DNA of 64,000 bases from CAWJEL01 sp964647255 (GCA_964647255.1 CAZYGI010000001.1:131575-195574), one strand, 5' to 3'; positions 16,500-25,071 are shown, counted from the first letter of the stretch. A program made the numbers and translations. Notes: generated by a model from the letters alone, not told the origin.

Positions 16500-16735
16500 A
16501 CCAGTTCCTCACCGCACTCGACTATCGGCGTCCGCAGGCCCTCGATAATGGATTCGCGCATCCCCGGTATGGAAATCAGGTACAGCGTCTCCTGCACAGA
16601 CCGCCAGTCTTCTTCCGAAAGCAAAACGGCGTTGTTTCGCTTGCCGGCAATGAGCACTGGCTGATGCGATTGGGCCGTCTCGTCAATGAGTTGATACAGG
16701 TTCGCACGCGCTTCACTTACCTTCAACACCGTCAT
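16493..16735 (-). CDS. YefM/Phd family antitoxin
   Basis: An 80-residue antitoxin: MTVLKVSEARANLYQLIDET, AQSHQPVLIAGKRNNAVLLS, EEDWRSVQETLYLISIPGMR. The N-terminal Phd/YefM fold binds DNA; the C-terminal tail (ESIIEGLRTPIVECGEELVW) should wrap the YoeB toxin. The ATG at 16735 has AGGAGG five bases upstream. The toxin gene follows with overlap. Short inverted GTACG/CGTAC repeats about 20-40 bases upstream of the start (16763-16778) could be the autoregulatory operator. Confidence 0.92.
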   Translation of the reverse strand: MTVLKVSEARANLYQLIDETAQSHQPVLIAGKRNNAVLLSEEDWRSVQETLYLISIPGMRESIIEGLRTPIVECGEELVW

Positions 16736-16811
16736 ACGCACCTCCTGACTCGTGGCATTATGGTACGTGATTTCGTACGTCCTGTCAAACGTGCCGCAAG
16801 GGAAGCAGGCC

Positions 16812-19139
16812 TCAGCGCCCCTGTAACCCCCGCCACACCCGCTCCGCTGTCAGCGGGAACTCGTCGAAGCGCACGCCGGTCGCGTCGTACACGGCCGCGC
16901 AGACCGCGGCTGCGGCGGGGAGGAAGGGCATCTCGCCCATGCCGCGAGCGCCGAAGGGGCCGTTGGGATCGGGCACTTCCACGATCAACGCATCCATCTG
17001 ATCGGGCACGTCCAGCACGGTGGGAATCAGGTAGGTGCTGAACTTGTCGGTCAGCACGCGGCCATCCCGCGCCTTCCACTCCTCCTGGATGGCGTAGCCC
17101 AACGCCTGCACCGCCGCGCCTTCGATCTGGCCCGCCACCTGCTGCGGGTTGATGGCCTGCCCCACGTCGTCGGCGCTGATGAAGCGCTCCACCTTGACCT
17201 GACCGGTCTCGATGTCCACGGCGACGAGGGCGACCTGCGCCACGTAGCCGTAGGCGAAATTGGGCATCCCCTGGCCCGTCTCGGGATCGAGCTTGGTGGT
17301 CTTGGGCGCCAGGTAGACGTGCTCGCCCACGGCCGGCCGCTCTTCGTTGCGCCAGGCAGCCACCGCCTTTTCGGCCGCGCCCTTCACCGCGTTGCCCGAC
17401 ATGTAGGTGAGCCGCGACGCGGACGCGCTGCCGCTGCTGCCCATCTGCGCGGTGTCGGACGCGATCACCTTGACCCGCTCGAGCGGCACACCCGCCACCT
17501 CAGCCGCGACCTGGGCGATGATCGTGTGGTTGCCCTGCCCGCAGTCCGCGCCGGCGAAGTAGACCGTCGCTTCTGCGATTTCGGCGCCGCCACGCAGCTC
17601 AACGCGCGCGTAGCTGTTCTCCTGATAGCCGAAGGAGAAACCGACATTCTTGAAGCCGGCCGCGAAACCAACGCCGCGGCGAGTGGCGAGTGGCGAGTGG
17701 CGAGCGGCGCTATTCGCTGATTCGCTGACACTTGCACCTGCGCTGCGCTCCGGCGCAAGTGCAGGTGTTCGCTGGTTCGCTGGTCTCTGCCAATGCCCCG
17801 CCTCATCCTGTATCCACCCGGCCGCCTTTGCCGCGGCGACGATCGTCGCGGTGAGGCCGACGCCGCCGGGGATGGGGGTGCCGACGGAGAGCAGGCTTTG
17901 ATCGGTCAGGATGTTCTTCAGCCGGATTTCGACCGGATCCATGCCGAGCGCTTCGGCCAGTTTGTTCATCTGGCCCTCGGCCGCGAAGTGGCCCTGCGGC
18001 CCGCCGAAGCCGCGGAACGCCGCGCCCGGTACGTTGTTGGTGTAGGCCGCGTGGGTGTCAATGGCGACGTTCGGAATGTCGTAGGGCCCCGCGCAGGTCA
18101 ACGTCGTGTTGCCCAGCACTTTGTTGCTGGTGTACATGTACGCGCCGCCGTCGGCGATCACCTTGACCTGGACCGCGGTCAGCTTGCCGTCGCGCTTGGC
18201 GCCCCACTTGGTGTAGATCTTCATCGCGTGGCGCTTGCCGTGGCCGACGATGGACTCCTCACGGCTCCAGATTGTCTTGACGGGCCGGATGATGCCGCGC
18301 TGCGCCAGCCGCCAGACCGCCAGCGCCAGGGTGATCTGCACCGACATGTCCTCGCGGCCGCCGAACGCGCCGCCGATGGCCGGGTAGATCACGCGCACTT
18401 GCTCCTTCGGGATGCCCAGCGCGTGGGCGATTTGTCCCTGGTCTTCGTGCGTCCATTGCCCGGCCACTTCCACGGTGACGCGGCCGGCCTCGTCCATATA
18501 GGCCACGCCGGCTTCGGGCTGGAGGTAGGCGTGCTCCTGCACCGGGGTCTGGTAGACCCCCTCGACGATGACGTCGGCCTCCTGGAAACCGGCCTCAATA
18601 TCGCCTTTGCGGATGCGGTAGCCGTAGCAGACGTTATTGGGGCAGTTCGGGTGGAGCTGGATCGGCACGGGCCGCGCCGGGTCGTCGCCGCCCAGCCCGC
18701 CGGCCAGCGACGGCGCGGCCACTTCGGGATCGGTGACAATCGGCAGATCTTCCCACTCGACGCGGATCAGCTTGCACGCGGCGCGGGCCTGCACCTCGGT
18801 CTCGGCGACGACGATCGCCACCTGGTCACCCACGAAGCGCACCACATCTGCGCCGGGCACAGCCGAACCGGGGCCGCACAGCACGGGTTGATCCTTAATC
18901 TGGAGGCCGTATTCGTTCACCGGCACATCGGCGGCGGTGAACACGGCGATGACGCCTGCCGCGGCCTCAGCGGCCGCCGTATCAATGCTCAGGACGCGTG
19001 CATGCGGCCGGCCGGCGAACAGCGTCGCCATATGCAGCATATCCGGCGCGGCGATGTCGCCCGGGTAAAGCGTCTTGCCTGTGACCTTGCCCGCGGCGTC
19101 AATACGGGGGGCATTGGTTCCGATAGTTTGATAGGTCAT
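16812..19139 (-). CDS. Molybdenum hydroxylase large subunit (xanthine dehydrogenase family, XdhD/PucD-like)
   Basis: A 775-residue molybdopterin-cytosine-dinucleotide-binding subunit. The N-terminal RIDAAGKVTGKTLYPGDIAA is the usual aldehyde oxidase/xanthine dehydrogenase a/b hammerhead start. Moco-binding glycine motifs (GGAFGGREDMSVQ and RGFGGPQGHFAAEGQMNKLA) and the catalytic glutamate (GARGMGEMPFLPAAAAV near residue 745) are present. It would hydroxylate a purine such as hypoxanthine or xanthine. It works with the fused FAD/2Fe-2S protein immediately upstream (gap 64 bases). In the middle, about residues 450-485 are encoded by a word repeat (17683-17790) inserted between the two Moco half-domains. 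A GAGGAAGACACC site precedes the ATG. Confidence 0.88.
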   Translation of the reverse strand: MTYQTIGTNAPRIDAAGKVTGKTLYPGDIAAPDMLHMATLFAGRPHARVLSIDTAAAEAAAGVIAVFTAADVPVNEYGLQIKDQPVLCGPGSAVPGADVVRFVGDQVAIVVAETEVQARAACKLIRVEWEDLPIVTDPEVAAPSLAGGLGGDDPARPVPIQLHPNCPNNVCYGYRIRKGDIEAGFQEADVIVEGVYQTPVQEHAYLQPEAGVAYMDEAGRVTVEVAGQWTHEDQGQIAHALGIPKEQVRVIYPAIGGAFGGREDMSVQITLALAVWRLAQRGIIRPVKTIWSREESIVGHGKRHAMKIYTKWGAKRDGKLTAVQVKVIADGGAYMYTSNKVLGNTTLTCAGPYDIPNVAIDTHAAYTNNVPGAAFRGFGGPQGHFAAEGQMNKLAEALGMDPVEIRLKNILTDQSLLSVGTPIPGGVGLTATIVAAAKAAGWIQDEAGHWQRPANQRTPALAPERSAGASVSESANSAARHSPLATRRGVGFAAGFKNVGFSFGYQENSYARVELRGGAEIAEATVYFAGADCGQGNHTIIAQVAAEVAGVPLERVKVIASDTAQMGSSGSASASRLTYMSGNAVKGAAEKAVAAWRNEERPAVGEHVYLAPKTTKLDPETGQGMPNFAYGYVAQVALVAVDIETGQVKVERFISADDVGQAINPQQVAGQIEGAAVQALGYAIQEEWKARDGRVLTDKFSTYLIPTVLDVPDQMDALIVEVPDPNGPFGARGMGEMPFLPAAAAVCAAVYDATGVRFDEFPLTAERVWRGLQGR
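17683..17790. repeat. GCGAGTG / TTCGCTG word repeat inserted in frame in the molybdenum hydroxylase gene
   Basis: Four GGCGAGTG-type words are followed by TTCGCTGATTCGCTG and GTTCGCTGGTTCGCTGG words, with a nested CACCTGC/GCAGGTG hairpin between. It is translated in frame as NQRTPALAPERSAGASVSES and following residues, low-complexity sequence foreign to the family. Confidence 0.75.
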
Positions 19140-19203
19140 GGTGTCTTCCTCTGATCAGGTAGACGAGTAGCCAGGGAAACGGGAAAGCCGGGAAAGAAGC
19201 GCA

Positions 19204-20625
19204 TTATCGCGCTGTCGCACGTTCCACGGCTTCCAGGATCTTGTAGTACCCGGTGCAGCGGCACAAATTGCCGGTGAGCGCCTGCTTGATCTGGTCGGCG
19301 GTGGGCCGGGGGAATTCCTCCAGCAGATTGGCCGCGGACATCAGGATGCCGGGGGTGCAATAGCCGCACTGGACCGCTGCCGCGTCAATGAAGGCTTGCT
19401 GGAGGGGGCTGAGCGTCCCGTCCGGCTGGCCCAGTCCCTCGACGGTGACGACTTCGCAGCCTTCCGCGCGCTCGGCCGGCACCAGGCAGCTCATCACCGC
19501 CACGCCGTCGAGCCACACGGTGCACGCGCCGCACTCGCCCTCCGCACACCCCTCTTTGGTCCCGGTCAGCCCCGCATCCTCGCGCAGCGCGCGCAGCAGC
19601 GTCTTGCCGTGGGCGTTGGGCAGGGTGGCTGGCTTACCATTGAGGCTGAAACTGACCCCTGCCCCCTGGCCCCTGACCCCTGCTCCCTGCTCCCTGCCCC
19701 CTGCCCCCTGCAGCAGCACCGGCGCCGCCGGCCATCCCTCCCGCTCCGTCCCGTCGCGCAACTGGCGCAGCGCCCGCGCGGTCAGCACGCGCACCATGTC
19801 ACGGCGATAGTCTGCGCTGCCGCGCACGTCGGTGATAGGCCGGGCCGCGGCCGCAGCCAGCTCGGCCGCTCGCTCGACGACCTCGTCGGTCAGGGCTTTG
19901 CCGGCCAGGTACGCTTCCGCCTCGGCCGCGCGGACGATGGTGGGCGCGACGGAGCCAAGCGCAATGCGGGCATTCACGAGTCGCGGCGCGGCAGCTCCTC
20001 CGCTGCTTCCGCCGTCAAACTCCACAACCACCGCAACGTTCACCACGCTGATCGCCTGCGCCTGCCGCAACCCCAGCTTCAAAAAGGTGCCGCGCTCGGC
20101 CGGCTTGAGGGCCGGGACGTTGATGCGGAGGAGCATCTCGTCGGGCTGGAGCGCAGTCTTGCGCACGCCGCGGAAGAACTCGGCGCAAGACAGGGTGCGC
20201 TCCCCGCGATCGCGGCTGGCGAGGGTGAACGTCGCGTCCATGGCCCACAGCGGTGCGATGGTGTCGTTCGCCGGACTGGCGGTGACGCAGTTGCCCGCAA
20301 CGGTGCCGCGGTTGCGAATCTGCGGCGCGCCGACCAGCCAGCACGCGCGCGCCAGCGGGAAGGCGCCCGCCACGGCGTCGGACGCGCCGACCACCTGGTT
20401 GTGGGTCACGTTAGCGCCCAGATGAAACGTGCCGTTCTCGCGCTGGATGGCGTTTAGGCCAGGGATGCGCGAAACATCAATAATGGTCTCCGGGGTCCGG
20501 ACGCCGCGCTCGATCTCCAGGATCAGGTCGGTGCCGCCCGCGATGAGACGGCACGCATCGCCGTATTGCGCCAGAAAATCCAACGCCTCGGCGATCGTGC
20601 CCGGCGCATAGTAGGTGTGCCACAT
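19204..20625 (-). CDS. Fused FAD-binding and [2Fe-2S] subunit of the molybdenum hydroxylase
   Basis: A 473-residue electron-transfer subunit. Residues 1-285 form the CO-dehydrogenase-type flavoprotein (MWHTYYAPGTIAEALDFLAQ, AGGTDL, NRGTVAGNCVTASPANDT). Residues 320-473 form the iron-sulfur protein. Its plant-type cluster ligands lie in GCAEGECGACTVWLDG plus MSCLVP, and its second cluster in VQCGYCTPGI and CRCTGYY. In most relatives these are separate genes, or the iron-sulfur part comes first. Here the FAD part is first and the joint is QGAGGREQGAGVRGQGAG, encoded by a CCCTGCC word repeat (19655-19712). It matches YgfM plus an xdh small subunit and lies directly upstream of the large subunit. 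An AAGAGGTCGAATC site precedes the ATG. Confidence 0.88.
   Translation of the reverse strand: MWHTYYAPGTIAEALDFLAQYGDACRLIAGGTDLILEIERGVRTPETIIDVSRIPGLNAIQRENGTFHLGANVTHNQVVGASDAVAGAFPLARACWLVGAPQIRNRGTVAGNCVTASPANDTIAPLWAMDATFTLASRDRGERTLSCAEFFRGVRKTALQPDEMLLRINVPALKPAERGTFLKLGLRQAQAISVVNVAVVVEFDGGSSGGAAAPRLVNARIALGSVAPTIVRAAEAEAYLAGKALTDEVVERAAELAAAAARPITDVRGSADYRRDMVRVLTARALRQLRDGTEREGWPAAPVLLQGAGGREQGAGVRGQGAGVSFSLNGKPATLPNAHGKTLLRALREDAGLTGTKEGCAEGECGACTVWLDGVAVMSCLVPAERAEGCEVVTVEGLGQPDGTLSPLQQAFIDAAAVQCGYCTPGILMSAANLLEEFPRPTADQIKQALTGNLCRCTGYYKILEAVERATAR
19655..19712. repeat. CCCCTGC word repeat forming the domain linker of the FAD/2Fe-2S fusion
   Basis: About eight copies of CCCCTGC/CTCCCTG variants in tandem. 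On the coding strand they read GCAGGGGGCAGG... and encode QGAGGREQGAGVRGQGAG, joining two domains that are usually separate proteins. Confidence 0.85.
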
Positions 20626-20693
20626 GATTCGACCTCTTGATTGATGACGATAAGCCGTAGACGAGCGCTGAAGTCTGCCGGTGTTTTGGTAGT

Positions 20694-20864
20694 AACGACT
20701 TCAGTCGTTCCGGCGGACACCAGCGACTAAGATCTCTACTCCGAACCCCGGTCAAATCTGCGCCCGGCCAGACTAAACTGAGTCCAAAGTGAAACCGACA
20801 TGCGATATCCGTTGTAGTTGCGGCTTTAGCCGCTGTAGGCGAGCTTCTGGCGACTAAAGTCGCC
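20694..20864. repeat. Three CGACT-type hairpins upstream of the XDH genes
   Basis: Hairpins with 2-nt centres: 20694-20709 (AACGACT-TC-AGTCGTT), 20820-20833 (GCGGCT-TT-AGCCGC) and 20849-20864 (GGCGACT-AA-AGTCGCC). The latter two lie in a larger inverted arrangement GTAGTTGCGGC ... GTCGCCACTAC. This 282-base gap (20626-20907) also contains the presumed promoter of the xdh genes, but no clear -35/-10 pair was recognised. Confidence 0.75.
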
Positions 20865-20907
20865 ACTACGAAGCCAGCCGCAACATGGATTTCACCGCGG
20901 TATCAGT

Positions 20908-21093
20908 TTAGAACGCGGCTGGCCCCGGCTCCTCGCCGACCGTGTGCGTCGCTTCGTAGTCCAGCAGGCGAGCGGCTTCAATCAGCGAATCGGCGTCGCC
21001 GTTATCCACCGCGGCCTGCAACGTTTCCATCTGCATGTCGGTGAGGATGCCTGCTTCCAGCGCACGAACCCAGGAAAAGGTTGGCATGGACAT
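20908..21093 (-). CDS. Small protein of unknown function between ssnA and the XDH genes
   Basis: A 61-residue acidic protein: MSMPTFSWVRALEAGILTDM, then QMETLQAAVDNGDADSLIEA, then ARLLDYEATHTVGEEPGPAA. GCAGGAGGTCACC precedes the ATG at 21093, a strong ribosome site that supports a real gene. It is mostly helical by composition, with no signal peptide, cysteines or known motif. It sits between ssnA and the FAD/2Fe-2S gene in the same direction and has no counterpart in the E. coli cluster. A role as a helper or assembly protein of this system is possible but not shown. Confidence 0.55.
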   Translation of the reverse strand: MSMPTFSWVRALEAGILTDMQMETLQAAVDNGDADSLIEAARLLDYEATHTVGEEPGPAAF

Positions 21094-21109
21094 GGTGACC
21101 TCCTGCAAC

Positions 21110-21176
21110 GACGAATGACACGTAACGAGTAATGAGTGACCCGAAATCTTACGCGTGACTGGTTACTCGTTATCTA
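21110..21176. repeat. GTAACGAGTAAT word repeat at the end of ssnA
   Basis: Words such as ACGAATGACACGTAACGAGT are followed by the reverse words ACTGGTTACTCGTTATC. The last bases provide the ssnA stop codon at 21174-21176. The same family occurs at 25072-25131. Confidence 0.75.
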
Positions 21177-22511
21177 GCCCACCCGCTTCCACACTCCCAC
21201 CGCCAGCTCCCGCGCCTTGGCCGCGATCTCCGCCTCGTCCAGCATGGTAAGCCGGCGATCCCGCATTAGCACCTTGCCCGAGGCGATGGTGTGCGTGACG
21301 TGCGCGCCATCCACACCGAAGAGGATCTGCCACGGGAGATTACCCGGGGTCAGCGGGGTAAAAGGCGCATAATCCAGGAAGATGATATCGGCGAACGCGC
21401 CCGCGGCGATCTCCGCGACGGGCTTGGGGAAGAACTGCCGGCACAGCTTGGCGTTGTTGCCGTAAGCCATCTGCATGACCACGTCGCCGGGCATGGCCTG
21501 CGGGTCGCCGGTGTTGTGCTTGTGCGCCAGGTAGCACGCCTTCATCTCCTCGAACATGTTGTTCGAGAAGCCATCATTGCCCAGCGCCACCGGAATGCCG
21601 CGGCGGAGCAGGCCGGCGACATCGGGCAGCCCCACGGCGTTATTCATGTTCGAGCGCGGCTGATGCGTCACCCAGGTGCCGGTGCGATGCAGGATGTCTT
21701 TCTCGAAGGCATCCAGGTGCACGCAGTGGATGGCAAGGGTCTTCGGCCCGAGGATGCCGAACTTTTGCAGCCGTTCCACCACGCGCAGGTTGTACTGGCG
21801 CAGGCTCTCCTGCTGATCGGCGATCCCCTCGGCGACGTGGATGTGGAAGCCGGTGTCCAGGCCATCGGCCGCATCTCGGCTCGCCTCCAGCGTGTCATCG
21901 GAAAGGGTGAGCGCGGCATGCAACCCGAAGGAGGCGGCCAACTGCGGGTCGCGCTCCTTGCGGCAGCGCTTGAGGAAGCGCGCGTTCTCGGCGATGCCGG
22001 CCTTGGCGCCGGCCATGCCGTTGCGATCGGTGACCTCATAACACAGGCTGGCGCGCAGGCCCGTCGTTTTGACTGCATCGGCGATGATGTCGAGGCTGCC
22101 GTCAATGGCGCTGGGGCTGGCGTGGTGGTCAATCAGCGTGGTGCAGCCGTGGCGGATCGCATCCACCAGGCACACCAGTGCGCTGTAGCGGACGTCATCC
22201 CAGAGCAGCGCCCGGTCGAGCTTCCACCACAGCCGCTCCAGGATTTCCACAAAGTTGGTGGCCGGCGCGCCGGGGATCGCCATCCCGCGCGCAAACGCAC
22301 CGTAGAAATGAGTGTGCCCGCAGACCGAAGCGGGCAAGACGATCTTGCCGCCCGCGTCTAGCCGTTCAGCGTCCGGATACCTGGCTGCCAACGCGGCCGT
22401 GGAACCGACCTCGGCAATCGTGTCTCCTTCGACGTAAATCGCGCCGTCAGAGATGAGCTCGTTGGCCTGACCCAGGGTGAAAACCTGGCCGTGGGTGATC
22501 AACAAAGACAT
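21174..22511 (-). CDS. ssnA: Putative aminohydrolase SsnA
   Basis: A 445-residue amidohydrolase-superfamily enzyme related to guanine deaminase and chlorohydrolases. Metal ligands are visible in VCGHTHFYGAF (HxH near residue 66), in the middle His of FHIHVAEG and LAIHCVHLD, and in the Asp of LGNDGFSNNMFEEMK. LVDAIRHGCTTLIDHHASPS is the signature of the SsnA subfamily. In E. coli and clostridia ssnA is part of the ygeW-ygfK-xdhD cluster and is needed for anaerobic purine/urate breakdown, presumably opening or deaminating a ring intermediate. Here it keeps that company. GAGGTGAAAG precedes the ATG. Confidence 0.92.
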   Translation of the reverse strand: MSLLITHGQVFTLGQANELISDGAIYVEGDTIAEVGSTAALAARYPDAERLDAGGKIVLPASVCGHTHFYGAFARGMAIPGAPATNFVEILERLWWKLDRALLWDDVRYSALVCLVDAIRHGCTTLIDHHASPSAIDGSLDIIADAVKTTGLRASLCYEVTDRNGMAGAKAGIAENARFLKRCRKERDPQLAASFGLHAALTLSDDTLEASRDAADGLDTGFHIHVAEGIADQQESLRQYNLRVVERLQKFGILGPKTLAIHCVHLDAFEKDILHRTGTWVTHQPRSNMNNAVGLPDVAGLLRRGIPVALGNDGFSNNMFEEMKACYLAHKHNTGDPQAMPGDVVMQMAYGNNAKLCRQFFPKPVAEIAAGAFADIIFLDYAPFTPLTPGNLPWQILFGVDGAHVTHTIASGKVLMRDRRLTMLDEAEIAAKARELAVGVWKRVG

Positions 22512-22544
22512 CTTTCACCTCATCGTATCACTGGGCAGAAACGC

Positions 22545-23411
22545 TCAGGATGGCGTATGCTGCCGGAGCCACGCGATCACAAACCCGAGCACCTCCGCCT
22601 TCTCCGGCTCGTTGTGCGTCTCGTGGTAAAAACCTTCCCAGAGTTTCAGCGTGCAGAGCCCGGCCGGCGCTTTGGCGGCAAATTCCTCCGAGGCTTTGGC
22701 CGACGTGAGCTTGTCCGCGGTGCCGTGCACCAGCAGGAGCGGCAGCGGGAACTCGGACGCATGGGCAATCGCCCATTCGCCGGCCTGCAACATGCCCAGG
22801 GCCAGGCGCACCGAAATTTTGTTGTGAACGAGTGGGTCGCTGGTATAGGCCCGGATCACTTCCGGGTCGCGCGCCAGACCGTCGAGCGCCAGACCGTTCG
22901 CCATCTGCAGGCCAGGTTGGAGCTTGTTCATCACCTGGGCCAGGGCGACTTGCAGCGGGGGCAGCGGATTCGTCACGCGCAGACCAGGGCTGGTGGAGAT
23001 CACGCCCGCAACCCTTCGGCTCCGTTCCTCGCCGCTCAGGGTAGACAGACATCGCAGCGCGTAGTTAATCACCAGGTTGCCGCCCAGGCTGTGGCCATAG
23101 AGGAAGCGCGGCACGCCGGGGTAGCGAGCCGCGGCCTCATCCAGCAGGCGGCCGATATCGTCCAGGAGGGTGTCGTAGGTCGGGGTGTGGCCGCGCAGCC
23201 CGCCCGATTTGCCGTGGCCGCGCAGATCAAAGCCGAGCACAGCATATCCGACATCGTTGAGCGCGGCGGCGACGTGCGCATAACGGCCCGTGTGCTCGCC
23301 CAGGCCATGCACCAGGCAGACCACGCCGCAGGGCGCCTGCTCAGGTTGCCAGCCCTGGAAGTAAAATTCAAGACCGTCGGGGGACTTGCGGGTAAATTCG
23401 ATGTGCTGCAC
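22545..23411 (-). CDS. Alpha/beta hydrolase, monoacylglycerol-lipase-like
   Basis: A 288-residue serine hydrolase: oxyanion and entry motif CLVHGLGEHTGRY near residue 30, FDLRGHGKSGG, nucleophile Ser in LYGHSLGGNLVINYAL near residue 112, Asp in LLLVHGTADKLT and His in GFYHETHNEPEK. That completes the triad of the monoglyceride-lipase / lysophospholipase group. The substrate within a purine-degradation context is unclear; it may be a passenger, or may hydrolyse an ester or amide intermediate. It lies 33 bases upstream of ssnA on the same strand. Confidence 0.85.
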   Translation of the reverse strand: MQHIEFTRKSPDGLEFYFQGWQPEQAPCGVVCLVHGLGEHTGRYAHVAAALNDVGYAVLGFDLRGHGKSGGLRGHTPTYDTLLDDIGRLLDEAAARYPGVPRFLYGHSLGGNLVINYALRCLSTLSGEERSRRVAGVISTSPGLRVTNPLPPLQVALAQVMNKLQPGLQMANGLALDGLARDPEVIRAYTSDPLVHNKISVRLALGMLQAGEWAIAHASEFPLPLLLVHGTADKLTSAKASEEFAAKAPAGLCTLKLWEGFYHETHNEPEKAEVLGFVIAWLRQHTPS

Positions 23412-23538
23412 TGAACATCTCCTCTATTGCATGAACTGCATCTATTCTACCACGCCCGATGTTTTTTGGGAATTGATCTGAGGAGTCGAAGGAGAACGAA
23501 GGGTGACACACGCCGTTGTATGCCACCCTTTCCTGGAA

Positions 23539-23588
23539 GGAAGCCAGAAGCTGGATGCTGCGCTGCCAGCATCCAGCTTCTGGCTTCC
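23539..23588. terminator. Perfect 22-bp hairpin just past the PLP-enzyme gene
   Basis: Arms 23539-23560 and 23567-23588 (GGAAGCCAGAAGCTGGATGC and two more bases, and the complement) are perfect, with loop CGCTGC. It begins 2 bases beyond the stop at 23591. No T-run follows on the minus strand, so it may protect the mRNA end or be a repeat element rather than a classic terminator. Confidence 0.6.
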
Positions 23589-23590
23589 GG

Positions 23591-25051
23591 CTACAGCAGC
23601 CCGACTTTCGCGTTGAACTCCTCGATCAGCGCATCTATCTCTTCGACCTGGCCGTGCACGCCGGTCCAGTAGTCCTTCTTGTACCACTGATCCTGGATTT
23701 CGGCGTAGGTCTTGCCCTGCTGCTCGACCCAGGTGTAGTACTTCAGGTTGTGGACGCGCTTGCGGGCCGGGTAGCTCAACTCCTCGACATAGTCGGTGCT
23801 GAGGCCCAGGATGTGCTGATGGTAGGCCGCGGCCGCATCGCGGGCCGTGAACTCGCCGCGCTCGGCGGTCAGCTCGGCCAGGCGGGAGCAGTAGAGCTCC
23901 ATCGAGTCGGTCAGCAAGGTGACGACCACGTCGCCCTCGCCCCACTCGTACCACTTCGCCATCTTGATGGCCGACGCGATGTTCGCCGCGCCGGAGATAC
24001 CGATCAAGTGCAGTTGCTCCACCAACGCCTCGGGCACGCCCTGCTCGACCAGATACTTGCGGCCCTCCGGCTCGTTGAACAGCCGGATCATCTGCATGGG
24101 CACTTCGTCGTCAACGGCCATCACCATATCGGTGTTCTTGACGTTGTGGATCCACGGCACGTGCTTGTCGCCGATGCCCTCGATGCGGTGCGCGCCGAAA
24201 CCGTTGCTCAGCAGCGTGGGGCACTGCAGCGCCTCGCTGGCCGCGATCTTGCTCTGCGGGAAGAGCTCCTTCAGCCGGTCGCCCGCGTTGATGGTCCCCG
24301 CGGAACCGGTGGTGAAGACCGAACCGCGCAAGGTTTCGCCGGGGCGCAGCTCTTTTTCCAACACCTCGGCGAACGCGTTCCCGGTGACCGCGTGGTGCCA
24401 CAGGACGTTGCCGAACTCCTCAAACTGGTTGAAGATCATCAGGTCCTGGCCCGAACGGCGCAGCTCCCAGCACTTGTCGAAGATCTCCTTGACGTTGCTC
24501 TCGGTGCCGGGCGTTGCGATCACCTCGCCCGCGACCTTGCTCAGCCACTCGAAGCGTTCCTTGCTCATCCCCTCGGGCAGGATCGCGATGGACTGGCAGC
24601 CCAGCAGCGCCGAGTCGTACGCGCCGCCGCGGCAGTAGTTGCCGGTGGACGGCCAAACAGCCTTCTGGGTGGTGGGGTCGAACTGGCCGGTGACCAACCG
24701 CGGGACCAGGCAGCCGAACGCCGCGCCGACCTTGTGCGCGCCGGTGGGGAACCACTTGCCCACCATGACGATGATACGCGCGTCCACACCGGTCAACGCC
24801 TTGGGTAGCTCCAGATAGTTGACGCCGCCGAAACCGCCGCCCTTCGCCACCGGCTCGTTGTGCCAGGTGATGCGGAACAGGTTGAGCGGGTTGATGTCCC
24901 ACAGGCCGACATTCTTCAGCCCGGCTTTGATCCTGGCGGGGATCAAGGCTGGATTCTGCATCTGCTTGAAGGTCGGCACGATGATCTTGCGCTCGCGCGC
25001 CCGCTTGACGGTGCGCTCGAGGCGGTCGGAATGGATGGTCAGGTCAATCAT
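23591..25051 (-). CDS. Fold-type II PLP-dependent enzyme (TrpB/cysteine-synthase-like), uncharacterised
   Basis: A 486-residue enzyme. The PLP lysine is probably in KWFPTGAHKVGAAFGCLVPR near residue 105, the same HK context as TrpB. STGNYCRGGAYDSALLG follows, with the phosphate-binding loop GSVFTTGSAGTINAGDRL. It is longer than E. coli YgeX (2,3-diaminopropionate ammonia-lyase, about 400 residues) and lacks that enzyme's K-containing NAFKMLGGAYA and DGNHGRGVAW motifs. It is therefore not an orthologue. Given its place beside ygeW/ygeY/ssnA, it could fill the same role: beta-elimination of an amino-acid intermediate to pyruvate and ammonia. That is inference. GGAGAAGAATAC precedes the ATG. Confidence 0.8.
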   Translation of the reverse strand: MIDLTIHSDRLERTVKRARERKIIVPTFKQMQNPALIPARIKAGLKNVGLWDINPLNLFRITWHNEPVAKGGGFGGVNYLELPKALTGVDARIIVMVGKWFPTGAHKVGAAFGCLVPRLVTGQFDPTTQKAVWPSTGNYCRGGAYDSALLGCQSIAILPEGMSKERFEWLSKVAGEVIATPGTESNVKEIFDKCWELRRSGQDLMIFNQFEEFGNVLWHHAVTGNAFAEVLEKELRPGETLRGSVFTTGSAGTINAGDRLKELFPQSKIAASEALQCPTLLSNGFGAHRIEGIGDKHVPWIHNVKNTDMVMAVDDEVPMQMIRLFNEPEGRKYLVEQGVPEALVEQLHLIGISGAANIASAIKMAKWYEWGEGDVVVTLLTDSMELYCSRLAELTAERGEFTARDAAAAYHQHILGLSTDYVEELSYPARKRVHNLKYYTWVEQQGKTYAEIQDQWYKKDYWTGVHGQVEEIDALIEEFNAKVGLL

Positions 25052-25071
25052 GTATTCTTCTCCGTTGAAAG

